A stretch of 64,000 bases of DNA. Source: Actinoplanes sp. DH11 (GTDB lineage Bacteria > Actinomycetota > Actinomycetes > Mycobacteriales > Micromonosporaceae). Position 1 is the first letter of the stretch. The number at the start of each line of letters is the position of its first letter. This document shows positions 1 to 8,831 of this stretch, piece by piece. The position numbers and the translations under genes were made by a program. The stretch covers positions 62,001 to 126,000 of the forward strand of contig NZ_JAHWGU010000028.1 of assembly GCF_020873875.1 (NCBI RefSeq). The letters run 5' to 3'. Below the pieces are notes generated by a model, which ran no database searches, had not been told where the DNA came from, and worked only from the letters and a program-made list of their open reading frames with translations.

Positions 1-134
1 CGGCCGTCGGCGAGCGGGCGGTCCGGGTGGAAGTTCACCGTGATCGGGGCGTCCGGGACCGGCCCGGGCGCCCCGAGAGCACGCACGTGCGCGAGCGCGT
101 GCCGCTCAGGCATGTGCGGGTCGTGCGCGGTCAC
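1..134 (-). CDS. DUF3626 family protein, N-terminal part (cut by window edge)
   Basis: Only the first 44 codons lie in the window. The GTG start at 134 follows a GGAGAGG ribosome binding site 8 nt upstream; an in-frame ATG lies 7 codons later. The visible protein contains APITVNFHPDRP, which matches my recollection of the N-terminal signature of DUF3626 proteins, a family of unknown function common in actinobacteria. Nothing downstream can be judged. The gene runs in the same direction as uppP, 32 bp away, but no operon can be argued from this fragment. Confidence 0.55.
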   Translation of the reverse strand, partial: MTAHDPHMPERHALAHVRALGAPGPVPDAPITVNFHPDRPLADG

Positions 135-166
135 TTCGCGGTCCTCTCCGGGCGGCTCTTACCCGG

Positions 167-1003
167 TCACTTCGCCGTGATCGTGCCGGTGGCGAGCAGG
201 ACCAGCAGCAGCGAGCCGAGGGCGAGCCGGTAGAAGATGAAGATGCTGTACGAGTGCTTCGAGACGAACTTGAGCAGCCACGTCACCGACGCGTACGCCA
301 CGACGAAACTCACCACGGTCGCCACGATGGTGTTCGTCCAGCCGACGCCGTTGGCTATCCGGTCCGCCTCGCCGACGCCTTGCAGGATGGACGCGCCGGT
401 CAGTGCCGGGATCGACAGGAAGAACGACAGTTTCGTGACGGTGACCCGGTCGAGGTCACGCAGCAGACCCGCCGACATGGTGGCGCCGGAACGCGAGACA
501 CCCGGGATCAGGGCCAGGCACTGCACGGTGCCGATGATCAGTGTGTCTTTCCACGAGACGTCCTTCTCGTGGCGGACCTGGGTGGCGGCGTGGTCGGCGA
601 ACGCCATCACACCGCTCCACAGGATCAGCGCGCCGGCGACGAACCAGAGACTGCGCAGCGTCGTCTCGATCGCGTCCTTGAACAGCAGCGCGGCGAACAC
701 GATGGGCAACGAGCCGAGCAGCACAGCCCAGCCGAACCGGAAATCCGGGTGTTCGCGCTGCGTCTTGTCGAACAGACCCCGGAAGAACGCGGGCACCACC
801 CGGGCGATGTCCTTGCGCAGGAACAGGATGGTGGCGAGCACCGCACCGGACTGAATGATCACCGTGAAGGCGGTGATGTCCGGGTCGTCGATGGTGTGCC
901 CGAACAGTTTCTCCAGGATCGTCAAGTGACCCGTGCTGGACACCGGAAGGAACTCGGTGACGCCCTCGACCGCGCCGAGGATCACCGCTTCCACGATGCT
1001 CAT
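167..1003 (-). CDS. uppP: Undecaprenyl-diphosphatase (UppP/BacA)
   Basis: The 278-residue integral membrane enzyme dephosphorylates undecaprenyl pyrophosphate, recycling the lipid carrier for peptidoglycan and wall polymers; it also gives bacitracin tolerance. The two family signatures are present: EGVTEFLPVSSTGH at about residues 13-26 and PGVSRSG in the second half. The sequence is otherwise a series of hydrophobic helices, with normal family length. I chose the ATG at 1003 because MSIVEAVILGAVEG is the usual N-terminus; the open frame extends upstream but has no family similarity there. The gene stands 58 bp beyond the recombinase stop and may be cotranscribed with it. Confidence 0.95.
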   Translation of the reverse strand: MSIVEAVILGAVEGVTEFLPVSSTGHLTILEKLFGHTIDDPDITAFTVIIQSGAVLATILFLRKDIARVVPAFFRGLFDKTQREHPDFRFGWAVLLGSLPIVFAALLFKDAIETTLRSLWFVAGALILWSGVMAFADHAATQVRHEKDVSWKDTLIIGTVQCLALIPGVSRSGATMSAGLLRDLDRVTVTKLSFFLSIPALTGASILQGVGEADRIANGVGWTNTIVATVVSFVVAYASVTWLLKFVSKHSYSIFIFYRLALGSLLLVLLATGTITAK

Positions 1004-1061
1004 ATCCGAACTCAATTTATCCCGCTTTCCCCTAGCCAGCTTGAGAGCATAGGGGTGCCGA

Positions 1062-2012
1062 TCACGCCGGGTTCCGCCGGGCACGGGCCGCCGCGATGGT
1101 GTACGCCGGGTCACGGTCCAGGTTGAATCGGTCACGGTCATAGCGCCGGGTGGTCCGCGGGTCGGCGTGTCCCATGGCGTCCTGAACGTCCTCCAGCGGG
1201 ACCCCCTCGGCACGCGCCGACGTCGCGAACGAGTGCCGCAACGAGTGCGGTGACAACCGGTCGGCGGCGGCGATCCCGGCCTGCTTGGCGAGCCGGCGCA
1301 CCAGGCGGAACACGGCGTGCCGGTCGATGCGGGCCCCGGTGGCGGTCACGAACAGCGGCCCCTCGCCGCTGCCGCGCAACCGCAGGTACTCGTCGAGGGC
1401 GAGCGCCGCGCCCGGGGTCAGCGCCCGGCGGCGGGCCCGGCCACCCTTGCCGACGAACCGCACGGTCCGGTGCCCCCGCTCCCAGCTGACGTCGGCCAGG
1501 TCGAGGCTGACCAGCTCACCGACCCGCAGCCCGAGGTCGGCCAGCAACACCAGCACGGCGCGGTGCCGGACCGCGGTCGGCCCCTGGGCCTGCTCGGCGG
1601 CGGACAGCAGCGCGTCCACCTCCTGCGGGGTGAGCCCGACCGTCGAGGAGTGGTCGCGGTCGACGTGCGGCCGGTCCGCGCCACCGACCGGGTTGGTGGC
1701 GACGGCGTTCAGCTTGACCAGGAAGTCGTACCAGCTGGAGACGCCGGAAAGCTTGCGCGCCACGGTCGCCGCGGCCATCGGCCGGGCTTCGAGCCCGCGA
1801 GCGTACGCGTTGACGTCCAGGAACGAGGCTCGCAGCGGGTCCAGGCCCCGGTCGTGGCACCAGGCCAGCCACGACGCCACGTCCCGCCGGTAGGCGGCGC
1901 GGGTGTGCTCGGACAGGCGCCGGTTCGCGAGCCAGGCCTCGGTGAACTCCGCCGCCGCGCCCGGTGTGCCGAGCGCGCCGGGCTGATGCGGTACCAGGGA
2001 CATGCTGATCAT
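1062..2012 (-). CDS. Tyrosine recombinase/integrase (XerC/XerD type)
   Basis: A 316-residue site-specific recombinase with an N-terminal SAM-like core-binding domain (about residues 20-105) and a C-terminal catalytic domain. The catalytic set looks complete: Arg in LGLRVGELVSL, Lys in VGKGG, the HSLRH box, His in MGHADPRTT, and the Tyr of TTRRYD. Length and lack of an extra DNA-binding arm resemble host XerC/XerD more than phage integrases. The ATG lies 4 nt after the ABC-F stop codon, suggesting translational coupling; a second ATG is 3 codons in. No adjacent att duplication, excisionase or phage gene was seen, so whether it resolves chromosome dimers or belongs to an old element is open. 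Confidence 0.85.
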   Translation of the reverse strand: MISMSLVPHQPGALGTPGAAAEFTEAWLANRRLSEHTRAAYRRDVASWLAWCHDRGLDPLRASFLDVNAYARGLEARPMAAATVARKLSGVSSWYDFLVKLNAVATNPVGGADRPHVDRDHSSTVGLTPQEVDALLSAAEQAQGPTAVRHRAVLVLLADLGLRVGELVSLDLADVSWERGHRTVRFVGKGGRARRRALTPGAALALDEYLRLRGSGEGPLFVTATGARIDRHAVFRLVRRLAKQAGIAAADRLSPHSLRHSFATSARAEGVPLEDVQDAMGHADPRTTRRYDRDRFNLDRDPAYTIAAARARRNPA

Positions 2013-2016
2013 TTTC

Positions 2017-3618
<1,602 letters not shown>

Positions 3619-3673
3619 GGAGCGCCTCCGGAGCATGCGACACCGACAAAAGGGCAGCGAGGTCGGGTCGCTC

Positions 3674-3793
3674 TCACATGATCGGCGTGTGCTCCTGATC
3701 TCCGGCGGCAGGTCCGTGATCCACCCTGCTCCAGTGCGGCGCCGCCCGCAACCGTATTTCCCGCACCCGCATTTCCCTCCCCCGTGTCGTCAT
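3674..3793 (-). CDS. Leader peptide ORF upstream of the ABC-F gene
   Basis: A 39-codon ORF starts at ATG 3793 and ends at TGA 3674, 55 nt before the ABC-F start. The peptide begins MTTRGREMRVREIRLR and ends HTPIM. It is very basic in its first half and contains APHWSRVDHG in the middle. Between its stop and the ABC-F start there is a weak stem (AGCGA/TCGCT) followed by TTTT. The arrangement matches ribosome-mediated attenuation known for antibiotic-inducible ABC-F, erm and whiB7 genes. That it is translated and regulatory is inference from position and layout; no homologue search was possible. Confidence 0.5.
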   Translation of the reverse strand: MTTRGREMRVREIRLRAAPHWSRVDHGPAAGDQEHTPIM

Positions 3794-3811
3794 GCCGCCA
3801 CGATAGATCGG

Positions 3812-3840
3812 TTGACGATATATAGCGACGGCCGTACTGT
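3812..3840 (+). promoter_or_regulatory. Promoter of the padR operon, possibly shared with the ABC-F leader
   Basis: TTGACG (3812-3817) and TACTGT (3835-3840) are separated by exactly 17 bp. The predicted start point falls on the GTG at 3848. The same segment holds the AT-rich CGATATATAGCG, whose reverse strand offers a TATATA -10 for the ABC-F leader. The AT-rich dyad could also be the PadR operator; that is inference. Confidence 0.6.
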
Positions 3841-3847
3841 CCTTGGC

Positions 3848-3970
3848 GTGGACGCACCACCACCGGCGGACTGGCCGGTGCCCGCTCCCGAGCTCGAGCG
3901 TGCCTACCGGCGACTGATCACCATCGCGACCCTGCGGCGAGCCTCCGACCCGCTCGCCGTCACTACCTGA
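3848..3970 (+). CDS. Small leaderless ORF resembling the N-terminus of the two downstream membrane proteins
   Basis: This 40-codon ORF begins with a GTG placed 8 nt after the -10 box, so it could be read from a leaderless mRNA. It contains PELERAYRRLITIAT, clearly related to PGLERAYRRLLRAYP near the start of the membrane proteins at 4344 and 5498, and shares the preceding Trp-Pro segment. It stops 14 nt before the padR start, at a strong GAAAGGAGG site. It looks like a truncated paralogue retained at the head of the operon, either as a remnant or as a short regulatory or coupling peptide. Confidence 0.45.
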   Translation: MDAPPPADWPVPAPELERAYRRLITIATLRRASDPLAVTT

Positions 3971-3984
3971 AAGGAGGCCCCGGC

Positions 3985-4347
3985 ATGCAGGAACCCACCT
4001 TTTTGATCCTGACCGCGCTCGCGGCCCAGCCCCTGCACGGATACGGCATCGTCCAATCCGTGCTCGGCCTCTCCGCCGGTGATGTCAAGCTGCGCCCCGG
4101 CACCCTCTACGGCGCCTTGGACCGTCTCGCCGACCAAGGCCTGATCGAGGTCGACCGGGAGGAGGCCGTCGAGGGCCGGCTGCGGCGTTACTACCGGCTC
4201 AGCGACAACGGTGCCGCCGCCCTGTCCGTCGAGGTCGAGCGGCTGCGCAAACGGGCCGCGGCCGCGGAGACGCAGCTCCGGCAGCGACCGGGCGTCGTCC
4301 CGGGCCTGTCCCGGATCGCCGGCCTGCACGCGGGGCTGAACGGATGA
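3985..4347 (+). CDS. PadR-family transcriptional regulator
   Basis: A 120-residue winged-helix regulator. The PadR hallmarks are present: EPTFLILTALAAQPLHGYGI at the N-terminus, the wing region RPGTLYGALDRLADQGLIE, and a RRYYRLSDNG strand, followed by a short C-terminal dimerisation helix. GGAGG lies 8 nt upstream of the ATG. The stop overlaps the next start as ATGA, so it is translationally coupled to the membrane protein at 4344. PadR proteins usually repress adjacent transporter or membrane genes and often their own promoter; the AT-rich dyad at 3815-3827 is a candidate operator. A divergent paralogue closes the operon at 6621. Confidence 0.88.
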   Translation: MQEPTFLILTALAAQPLHGYGIVQSVLGLSAGDVKLRPGTLYGALDRLADQGLIEVDREEAVEGRLRRYYRLSDNGAAALSVEVERLRKRAAAAETQLRQRPGVVPGLSRIAGLHAGLNG

Positions 4348-5459
4348 CCACAGGCGACCCGATGACCGCGGACGACTGGCCGCAGGCCGATCCGGGGCTG
4401 GAGCGTGCCTACCGGCGACTGTTGCGCGCCTATCCCCGCGCCTACCGGCGGCGCCACGGTCACGAGATCGTCACCACCCTGCTGGAGATGGCCGAGCCCG
4501 GCCGGCGGCGGCCGTCGCGCACCGAGCGGTGGCACCTGATCGGCAGCGGTCTGCGCCAGCGGTTCCGGCTGCCCGCCGGCCGGCCTCTCGCCCTGGTGGC
4601 GGCGGTGCTGGTGACCCTGATCGGCGGCGCGTCCGGCGCGGCCGCCGGGTCCTGGACCGCCGAGCGGACGTCCACGGCCGTGCCCAGCCAGGCCGGCGTC
4701 GAGGCCCTGCACGAGCGGCTGCTCGGCGACACACCGTCCGGCGCGGAACGCGGCCGAGGTGTCATCGACGACAGCGGCTCACCCTGGTGGGGCCGGATCG
4801 TGCTGGTGGACAGCAGCCTGCACGGCGGCATCGGCTGGGATGCCGAGGCCGCCCGGCAACAACTGATTGCCGACGGCTGGCAGGTCGGTGTCGTCCAGCA
4901 ACGGCCCGAGGGCACCACCGGCGTCGAGCAGCAGGGCGGCACCGTCGGGTCCGCGCAAAGCCGGCAGGAGTTCGTGGCCCGCCGCGACGGCCTGACCGTG
5001 ACGGTCATCGGCTCGTTCACCGAGCTGGGCGGCAGCGTGTCGACCGCCGTGGGCGCCACCGGCAACGCGACGCTGCTGCCGTTCACCGTGCTCGGCGCCC
5101 TGGCCGGCCTGGTCTGCGGCTGGCTGGTCACGGCCGCGGCCACCCAGCGGCTGCGACACGCCCGGGCGGGCCGGTCCCGGACGGCCGGCGTGCTGACCGG
5201 GGCGGCCGTGACCGCGCTGGCTCTGCCGGCGGTGGCGGTCTACGGCAACGTGATCCGCGCCGTCGAGCACGCGGCGCCGTCGCAGGGGCCGGTGTTCACG
5301 GTGCACAGCGCCCTGAACCCGGGGCCCTACTGGCCGTTCGGCCCGCCCGCGCTCAACCTGATCCTCGCCGCGACCGGCCTGGCGCTGGCTTTGGCGGTGC
5401 TGGTGACCGTCCTGATCCGTCCCGCTCCGGCCGCGGTGCCGCACCCCGCCGTCCACTGA
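4344..5459 (+). CDS. Membrane protein with conserved LERAYRRLLRAYP N-terminus, copy 1
   Basis: A 371-residue protein of unknown function. A cytoplasmic head (about residues 1-75) contains ERAYRRLLRAYP and GHEIVTTLLEMAEPGRRRP. It is followed by one membrane segment (about 79-100), an extracytoplasmic domain of roughly 140 residues, and three or four more membrane segments. Proteins of this type are commonly encoded beside PadR regulators in actinobacteria. The ATG overlaps the padR stop by 4 nt. The next gene is a close paralogue, so the pair arose by tandem duplication. It could be a permease-like or sensor membrane protein; no ATPase gene is adjacent, so a transport role is not supported. 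Confidence 0.7.
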   Translation: MTTGDPMTADDWPQADPGLERAYRRLLRAYPRAYRRRHGHEIVTTLLEMAEPGRRRPSRTERWHLIGSGLRQRFRLPAGRPLALVAAVLVTLIGGASGAAAGSWTAERTSTAVPSQAGVEALHERLLGDTPSGAERGRGVIDDSGSPWWGRIVLVDSSLHGGIGWDAEAARQQLIADGWQVGVVQQRPEGTTGVEQQGGTVGSAQSRQEFVARRDGLTVTVIGSFTELGGSVSTAVGATGNATLLPFTVLGALAGLVCGWLVTAAATQRLRHARAGRSRTAGVLTGAAVTALALPAVAVYGNVIRAVEHAAPSQGPVFTVHSALNPGPYWPFGPPALNLILAATGLALALAVLVTVLIRPAPAAVPHPAVH

Positions 5460-5497
5460 CCACTGACCGACCCGCTCACACCACGAGGACGACACAC

Positions 5498-6604
5498 ATG
5501 TCAACCAGTCAGTGGCCGCCGCAGGCCGAACCGGGGTTGGAACGGGCGTACCGGCGACTGCTGCGCGCCTACCCCGGCGACTTCCGGCAGCGGCACGGCC
5601 ACGAGATCGTCACCACGCTGCTGGAGATGGCCGAACCTGGCCGGCGCCGCCCGGTCGCCGGGGACGCCTGGCACCTGATCGGCAGCGGGCTGCGCCAGCG
5701 GTTCCGGCTGCCCGCCGGCCGGCCCCTCGCCTGGGTCGCGGCGGTCCTGGTGACCCTGATCGGCGGGGCGTTCGGCGCGGCCGCCGGCTCCTGGGCGGCC
5801 GAACGCACCTTCCCGCAAGCGCCCGACGTCGCAGCGGCCGCGGTCCTGCACCGCGCCGTGGTCGGCGGACCGGGCATCGAAAGTTCGCGCACCATCATGG
5901 ACCCGCCGCGGTCGCCCTGGTCCACCGATCAGATCGGCTGGAACACCTCGCTGGCCGGAAGCTGGGACGTCGCATCGGCTCGCGAGCGGCTGATCGCCGA
6001 CGGGTGGCAGGTCGGTGCCGCGCCCCTGCGGCATCAGCTGCCACGGATCAGCGACGGGCAGGGCGAGCTGCTGCAACGCCAGGTGACCAACACCGAGTTC
6101 GAGGCTCGGCGTGACGGCGTCCGCCTGCGGGTCACCTCGTGGACCATCGACGCCGACGGGCCGCCGGGCACCGAAAGCTCGGTCGGCACGACCACGGGGA
6201 CGACCGGCAACGCGGCACTGGTGCCGGCGATCGTGGCAGGGGGTGTGCTCGGGTTGGCCGGCGGCTGGCTGCTCGCGGCGGGCGCGGCGCGCCGGATCCG
6301 TCATCTGCCGAGCGGGCGGTCCCCCGTCACCACGGCGCTGGCCACCGCGACGGTGCTGCTCCTGGCGCTGCCGGCGGTCGCGTTCTACGGCAACGGGGTG
6401 CGGGCCGTCGAGCTCGCGGGGCAGCGGGAGATGGTGTTCACCGTGCACAGCGCGCTCACACCGGGGCCGTACTGGCCGTTCGGCCCGGGCTGGCTCAACC
6501 TGGCCCTGACCGGCGCCGGGCTGCTGGTGGGCGCCGGGGCACTGACGGCCTCGCGGGGACGATCGCCGGTCGCGGCACGGCAGCAATCCGAGGAGTTGGC
6601 GTGA
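5498..6604 (+). CDS. Membrane protein with conserved LERAYRRLLRAYP N-terminus, copy 2
   Basis: A 368-residue paralogue of the preceding protein. The cytoplasmic head is almost identical (EPGLERAYRRLLRAYP, GHEIVTTLLEMAEPGRRRP), and so are the first membrane segment and the C-terminal motif PGPYWPFGP before the last helix. The extracytoplasmic loop has diverged most. The ATG at 5498 follows CACGAGGACG, a plausible ribosome binding site. The conserved head and tail with a variable outer loop suggest a shared cytoplasmic partner and different external ligands; this is inference. Function is unknown. Confidence 0.7.
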   Translation: MSTSQWPPQAEPGLERAYRRLLRAYPGDFRQRHGHEIVTTLLEMAEPGRRRPVAGDAWHLIGSGLRQRFRLPAGRPLAWVAAVLVTLIGGAFGAAAGSWAAERTFPQAPDVAAAAVLHRAVVGGPGIESSRTIMDPPRSPWSTDQIGWNTSLAGSWDVASARERLIADGWQVGAAPLRHQLPRISDGQGELLQRQVTNTEFEARRDGVRLRVTSWTIDADGPPGTESSVGTTTGTTGNAALVPAIVAGGVLGLAGGWLLAAGAARRIRHLPSGRSPVTTALATATVLLLALPAVAFYGNGVRAVELAGQREMVFTVHSALTPGPYWPFGPGWLNLALTGAGLLVGAGALTASRGRSPVAARQQSEELA

Positions 6605-6620
6605 GGCCGGACGGGGTGGC

Positions 6621-6992
6621 GTGATGCGGGAGCGGACGTTCCTGATCCTGCTCGCTCTGACGCCGCAGGCGCGGGACGGCTCCGGCATCACCCGGGCAGT
6701 GCGGGAGCTGTCCGGTGGGGCGGTGTCATTGCGGGCGGCGACCCTCTACGGGGAGCTGGACCGGCTCACCGGGTGCGAGCTGATCGAGGTCGACCGGGAA
6801 GAGGCGTGGCGGGGACGGATGCGGCGGTACTACCGGCTCGACTACCACGGGGCGATCGAGCTGGACCGGCAGAGCGCGCTGCGGCGGCGGGCCGCGGCCA
6901 TGGGCGGAGGCGCGGGCGCAGCCATGGGCGGAGGCTTGGGCGCGGGCGGGGGGTCGCTGTGGCGAATCTTGCTGAGAGGTCTGTCGCACTGA
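6621..6992 (+). CDS. Divergent PadR-like regulator with Gly-rich tail
   Basis: A 123-residue paralogue of the PadR protein at 3985: RTFLILLALTPQ, ATLYGELDRLTGCELIEVDREEA and RRYYRLDYHG align with it. The usual HGYGI of the first helix is changed to DGSGI. The C-terminus is a low-complexity Gly/Ala/Met tail encoded by a direct repeat of about 24 bp (GCCATGGGCGGAGGC, twice near 6897-6945). GTG 6621 and ATG 6624 are both possible starts; the ribosome binding site is weak. It is the last gene of the operon. It may be a functional second repressor or a copy losing constraint. Confidence 0.7.
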   Translation: MMRERTFLILLALTPQARDGSGITRAVRELSGGAVSLRAATLYGELDRLTGCELIEVDREEAWRGRMRRYYRLDYHGAIELDRQSALRRRAAAMGGGAGAAMGGGLGAGGGSLWRILLRGLSH

Positions 6993-7100
6993 CTCAACCC
7001 CGGCACCGGTGAGCCGATGAACTCGGTGACGGTGGCGCCAGCGGGATGCCGGTACGGCCGGGGAGGTTTCGGGGGCGGCTGTGTGCCGTACTCCTGGAGG

Positions 7101-7135
7101 TGGGGGCTGTTGCGCGGTTCGCGCGGCAGCCCCCA
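7101..7135. terminator. Bidirectional terminator between the padR operon and the fliA-like gene
   Basis: A strong hairpin with outer arms TGGGGGCTG and CAGCCCCCA and an inner CGCG pairing, followed by AAAATC on plus. It lies between the convergent genes ending at 6992 and 7153. Confidence 0.7.
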
Positions 7136-7152
7136 AAATCCCCGCGGCGTGG

Positions 7153-8028
7153 TCACGCCGCCTGCGCCAGGCCCGAGGCCATGTCGGACAGGCGCAGACC
7201 GGTGACGTCGGTGACGCCAAGTCGGCCGGCCAGGGTGCTGCGGGCCGCGATCTGGGCGGCGTAAGCGGCGCGGCGGCGGGCGACGCAGCCGTCCTTGGCG
7301 TCCGGGACGCGCATCTGCTCCATGTGGGTGATCAGTCCGTCGCGGAGCAGGGCCAGGGCTTCGGTGCGCAGCTGCGAGACCCGGGACTCGGTCACGCCGA
7401 GTTCGGCGGCCACCTCGGACAGGGGGCGTTCCTGCAGGAAGGACGCCTCCACGACGTAGCGCAGACGTTCCGGCAGCACGGTCACCGCGTCGTGCAGGTA
7501 GCCGAGCCGTTCCCGGTGCAGCAGCAGCTCCTCCGGGTTCATCGCCGTCTCGGTGACCAGGTCCTCGGCGGTGCCGGTGGCGAAACCCTGCAACGACAGC
7601 ACGGCGGCCCGCTGCACGTCGTCGTCGACGCTGCTGAGCTCGTTGACGGCGACACCGAGCAGTTCGGCCAGTTCCTCGGCCGTGGGCGTGCGACCCAGCT
7701 GGCGGGTCAGTTCCTCGCGGGCCACGTCGGCGCGGCGGGCGCGGGCCCGGACCGACCGGCTCGCCCAGTCCATGCTGCGCAGCTCGTCGAGCAGGGCACC
7801 GCGGACCCGGACCGCCGCGAACCGGCCGAACGGGATGCCACGTTCCGGGTCGAACGCCTGGGCGGCCGTGACCAGCGCGGCGTAACCGGCCGAGGCGAGA
7901 TCGTCGCGGTGCACGTGCGGCGGCACCTTGAAGAGCATCTCGCGGACCATGTGTCCGACCAGTGCCATGTTGTCCCGGATCAGTTCTTCCTGCTCACGGG
8001 TGACAGAAGTCTGAGCGGTCGCGGTCAT
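7153..8028 (-). CDS. FliA/WhiG-family sigma factor (sigma-28 type)
   Basis: A 291-residue group 3 sigma factor. Region 2 (DDLASAGYAALVTAAQAFDPERG, then FGRFAAVRVRGALLDELR) is the FliA/WhiG signature, followed by region 3 (RTPTAEELAELLGV) and region 4 with its HTH (LSEVAAELGVTESRVSQLRTEAL). It has an extra basic C-terminal tail of about 55 residues after region 4. I start at ATG 8028, 7 nt after AGGGGGGA, not at the more upstream ATG. The family directs flagellar or sporulation transcription, and in motile-spore actinomycetes several FliA paralogues exist. No flagellar gene or anti-sigma (FlgM) gene is adjacent, so its regulon cannot be read from context. Confidence 0.85.
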   Translation of the reverse strand: MTATAQTSVTREQEELIRDNMALVGHMVREMLFKVPPHVHRDDLASAGYAALVTAAQAFDPERGIPFGRFAAVRVRGALLDELRSMDWASRSVRARARRADVAREELTRQLGRTPTAEELAELLGVAVNELSSVDDDVQRAAVLSLQGFATGTAEDLVTETAMNPEELLLHRERLGYLHDAVTVLPERLRYVVEASFLQERPLSEVAAELGVTESRVSQLRTEALALLRDGLITHMEQMRVPDAKDGCVARRRAAYAAQIAARSTLAGRLGVTDVTGLRLSDMASGLAQAA

Positions 8029-8231
8029 TTCGGTTCCCCCCTGTGTCGGCGCCATGACGGCTCACCGGCTTGCAAAGGGAACTTTTCGCCGCTACGGGTG
8101 CAGGAAGCAGGCACTCTCGGTTGCCGCTTGGTTGCACTGTGCGATTTACCTCAAGTGCTGCTACCAGATCCGTCACGGCACGGAGGGGAAACCGGGAAAC
8201 CACTGGAACTGTCGTTGCCGGGGGAACGGCG

Positions 8232-8774
8232 ATGGCCGAGACTGCGACGATGGAACCGACACACAGTTCTCTGGTTGTGCCGATTCCGGAGGCGGAGCCG
8301 GCGGTCGCCGCGCTGCGGTCGCGGCTGGACAGCTCCGCGGCCGGCGGGATGCCGGCGCACATCACGGTGCTCCACCCGTTCCTGGCGCCGGCGCGGATGA
8401 CCCCGTCGGTGCTGGCGGCGGTGCGCCTGATCGTGGCCGGGGTGCCGCGCTTCTTCCTGAGCCTGGACCGGGTCGGCTGGTTCGGGGAGCGGGTCGTCTG
8501 GCTCGATCCGCAACCGGCCGAGCCGTTCCGGGAGCTGACCAACCGGATCGCGGCCCGGTTCCCGCAGGCCCCGCCGTACGAGGGCCGGTTCACCGAGGTC
8601 GTCCCGCACCTCACCGTCGGCCACGACCACCCGGTCGCCGACCTGCGCGCCGCCGGCGACGAGGTGCGGGCGCACCTGCCCATCCGTGCCCGGGTGACGT
8701 CCCTGCACCTGATGGCGGGCTGCCCCGGCCACGCCGGCTCCTGGCACACCGTCACGGACTTCCCGCTCGGCTGA
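8232..8774 (+). CDS. 2H phosphoesterase / 2'-5' RNA ligase family protein
   Basis: A 180-residue protein with the two H-x-T motifs of the 2H phosphoesterase fold: HIT at residues 43-45 in PAHITVLHPF and HLT at 126-128 in VPHLTVGHD. Members cleave 2',3'-cyclic nucleotide or related phosphodiester bonds; the RNA ligase name is historical. The length is typical. The ATG at 8232 is the first in frame; an alternative ATG is 6 codons later, and no strong ribosome binding site distinguishes them. It is transcribed divergently from the sigma factor gene with about 200 bp between, and its substrate is unknown. Confidence 0.8.
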   Translation: MAETATMEPTHSSLVVPIPEAEPAVAALRSRLDSSAAGGMPAHITVLHPFLAPARMTPSVLAAVRLIVAGVPRFFLSLDRVGWFGERVVWLDPQPAEPFRELTNRIAARFPQAPPYEGRFTEVVPHLTVGHDHPVADLRAAGDEVRAHLPIRARVTSLHLMAGCPGHAGSWHTVTDFPLG

Positions 8775-8831
8775 CCGGGCACGGCCGAGCGAGGAGAACG
8801 GGCACAGCCCGGCGAGCAGGAAGCGGCGGGG

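Noticed and set aside
1062..2012. Phage or integrative element boundary
   Set aside because: The recombinase has no excisionase, phage gene, tRNA or att-like repeat nearby and resembles XerC/D.
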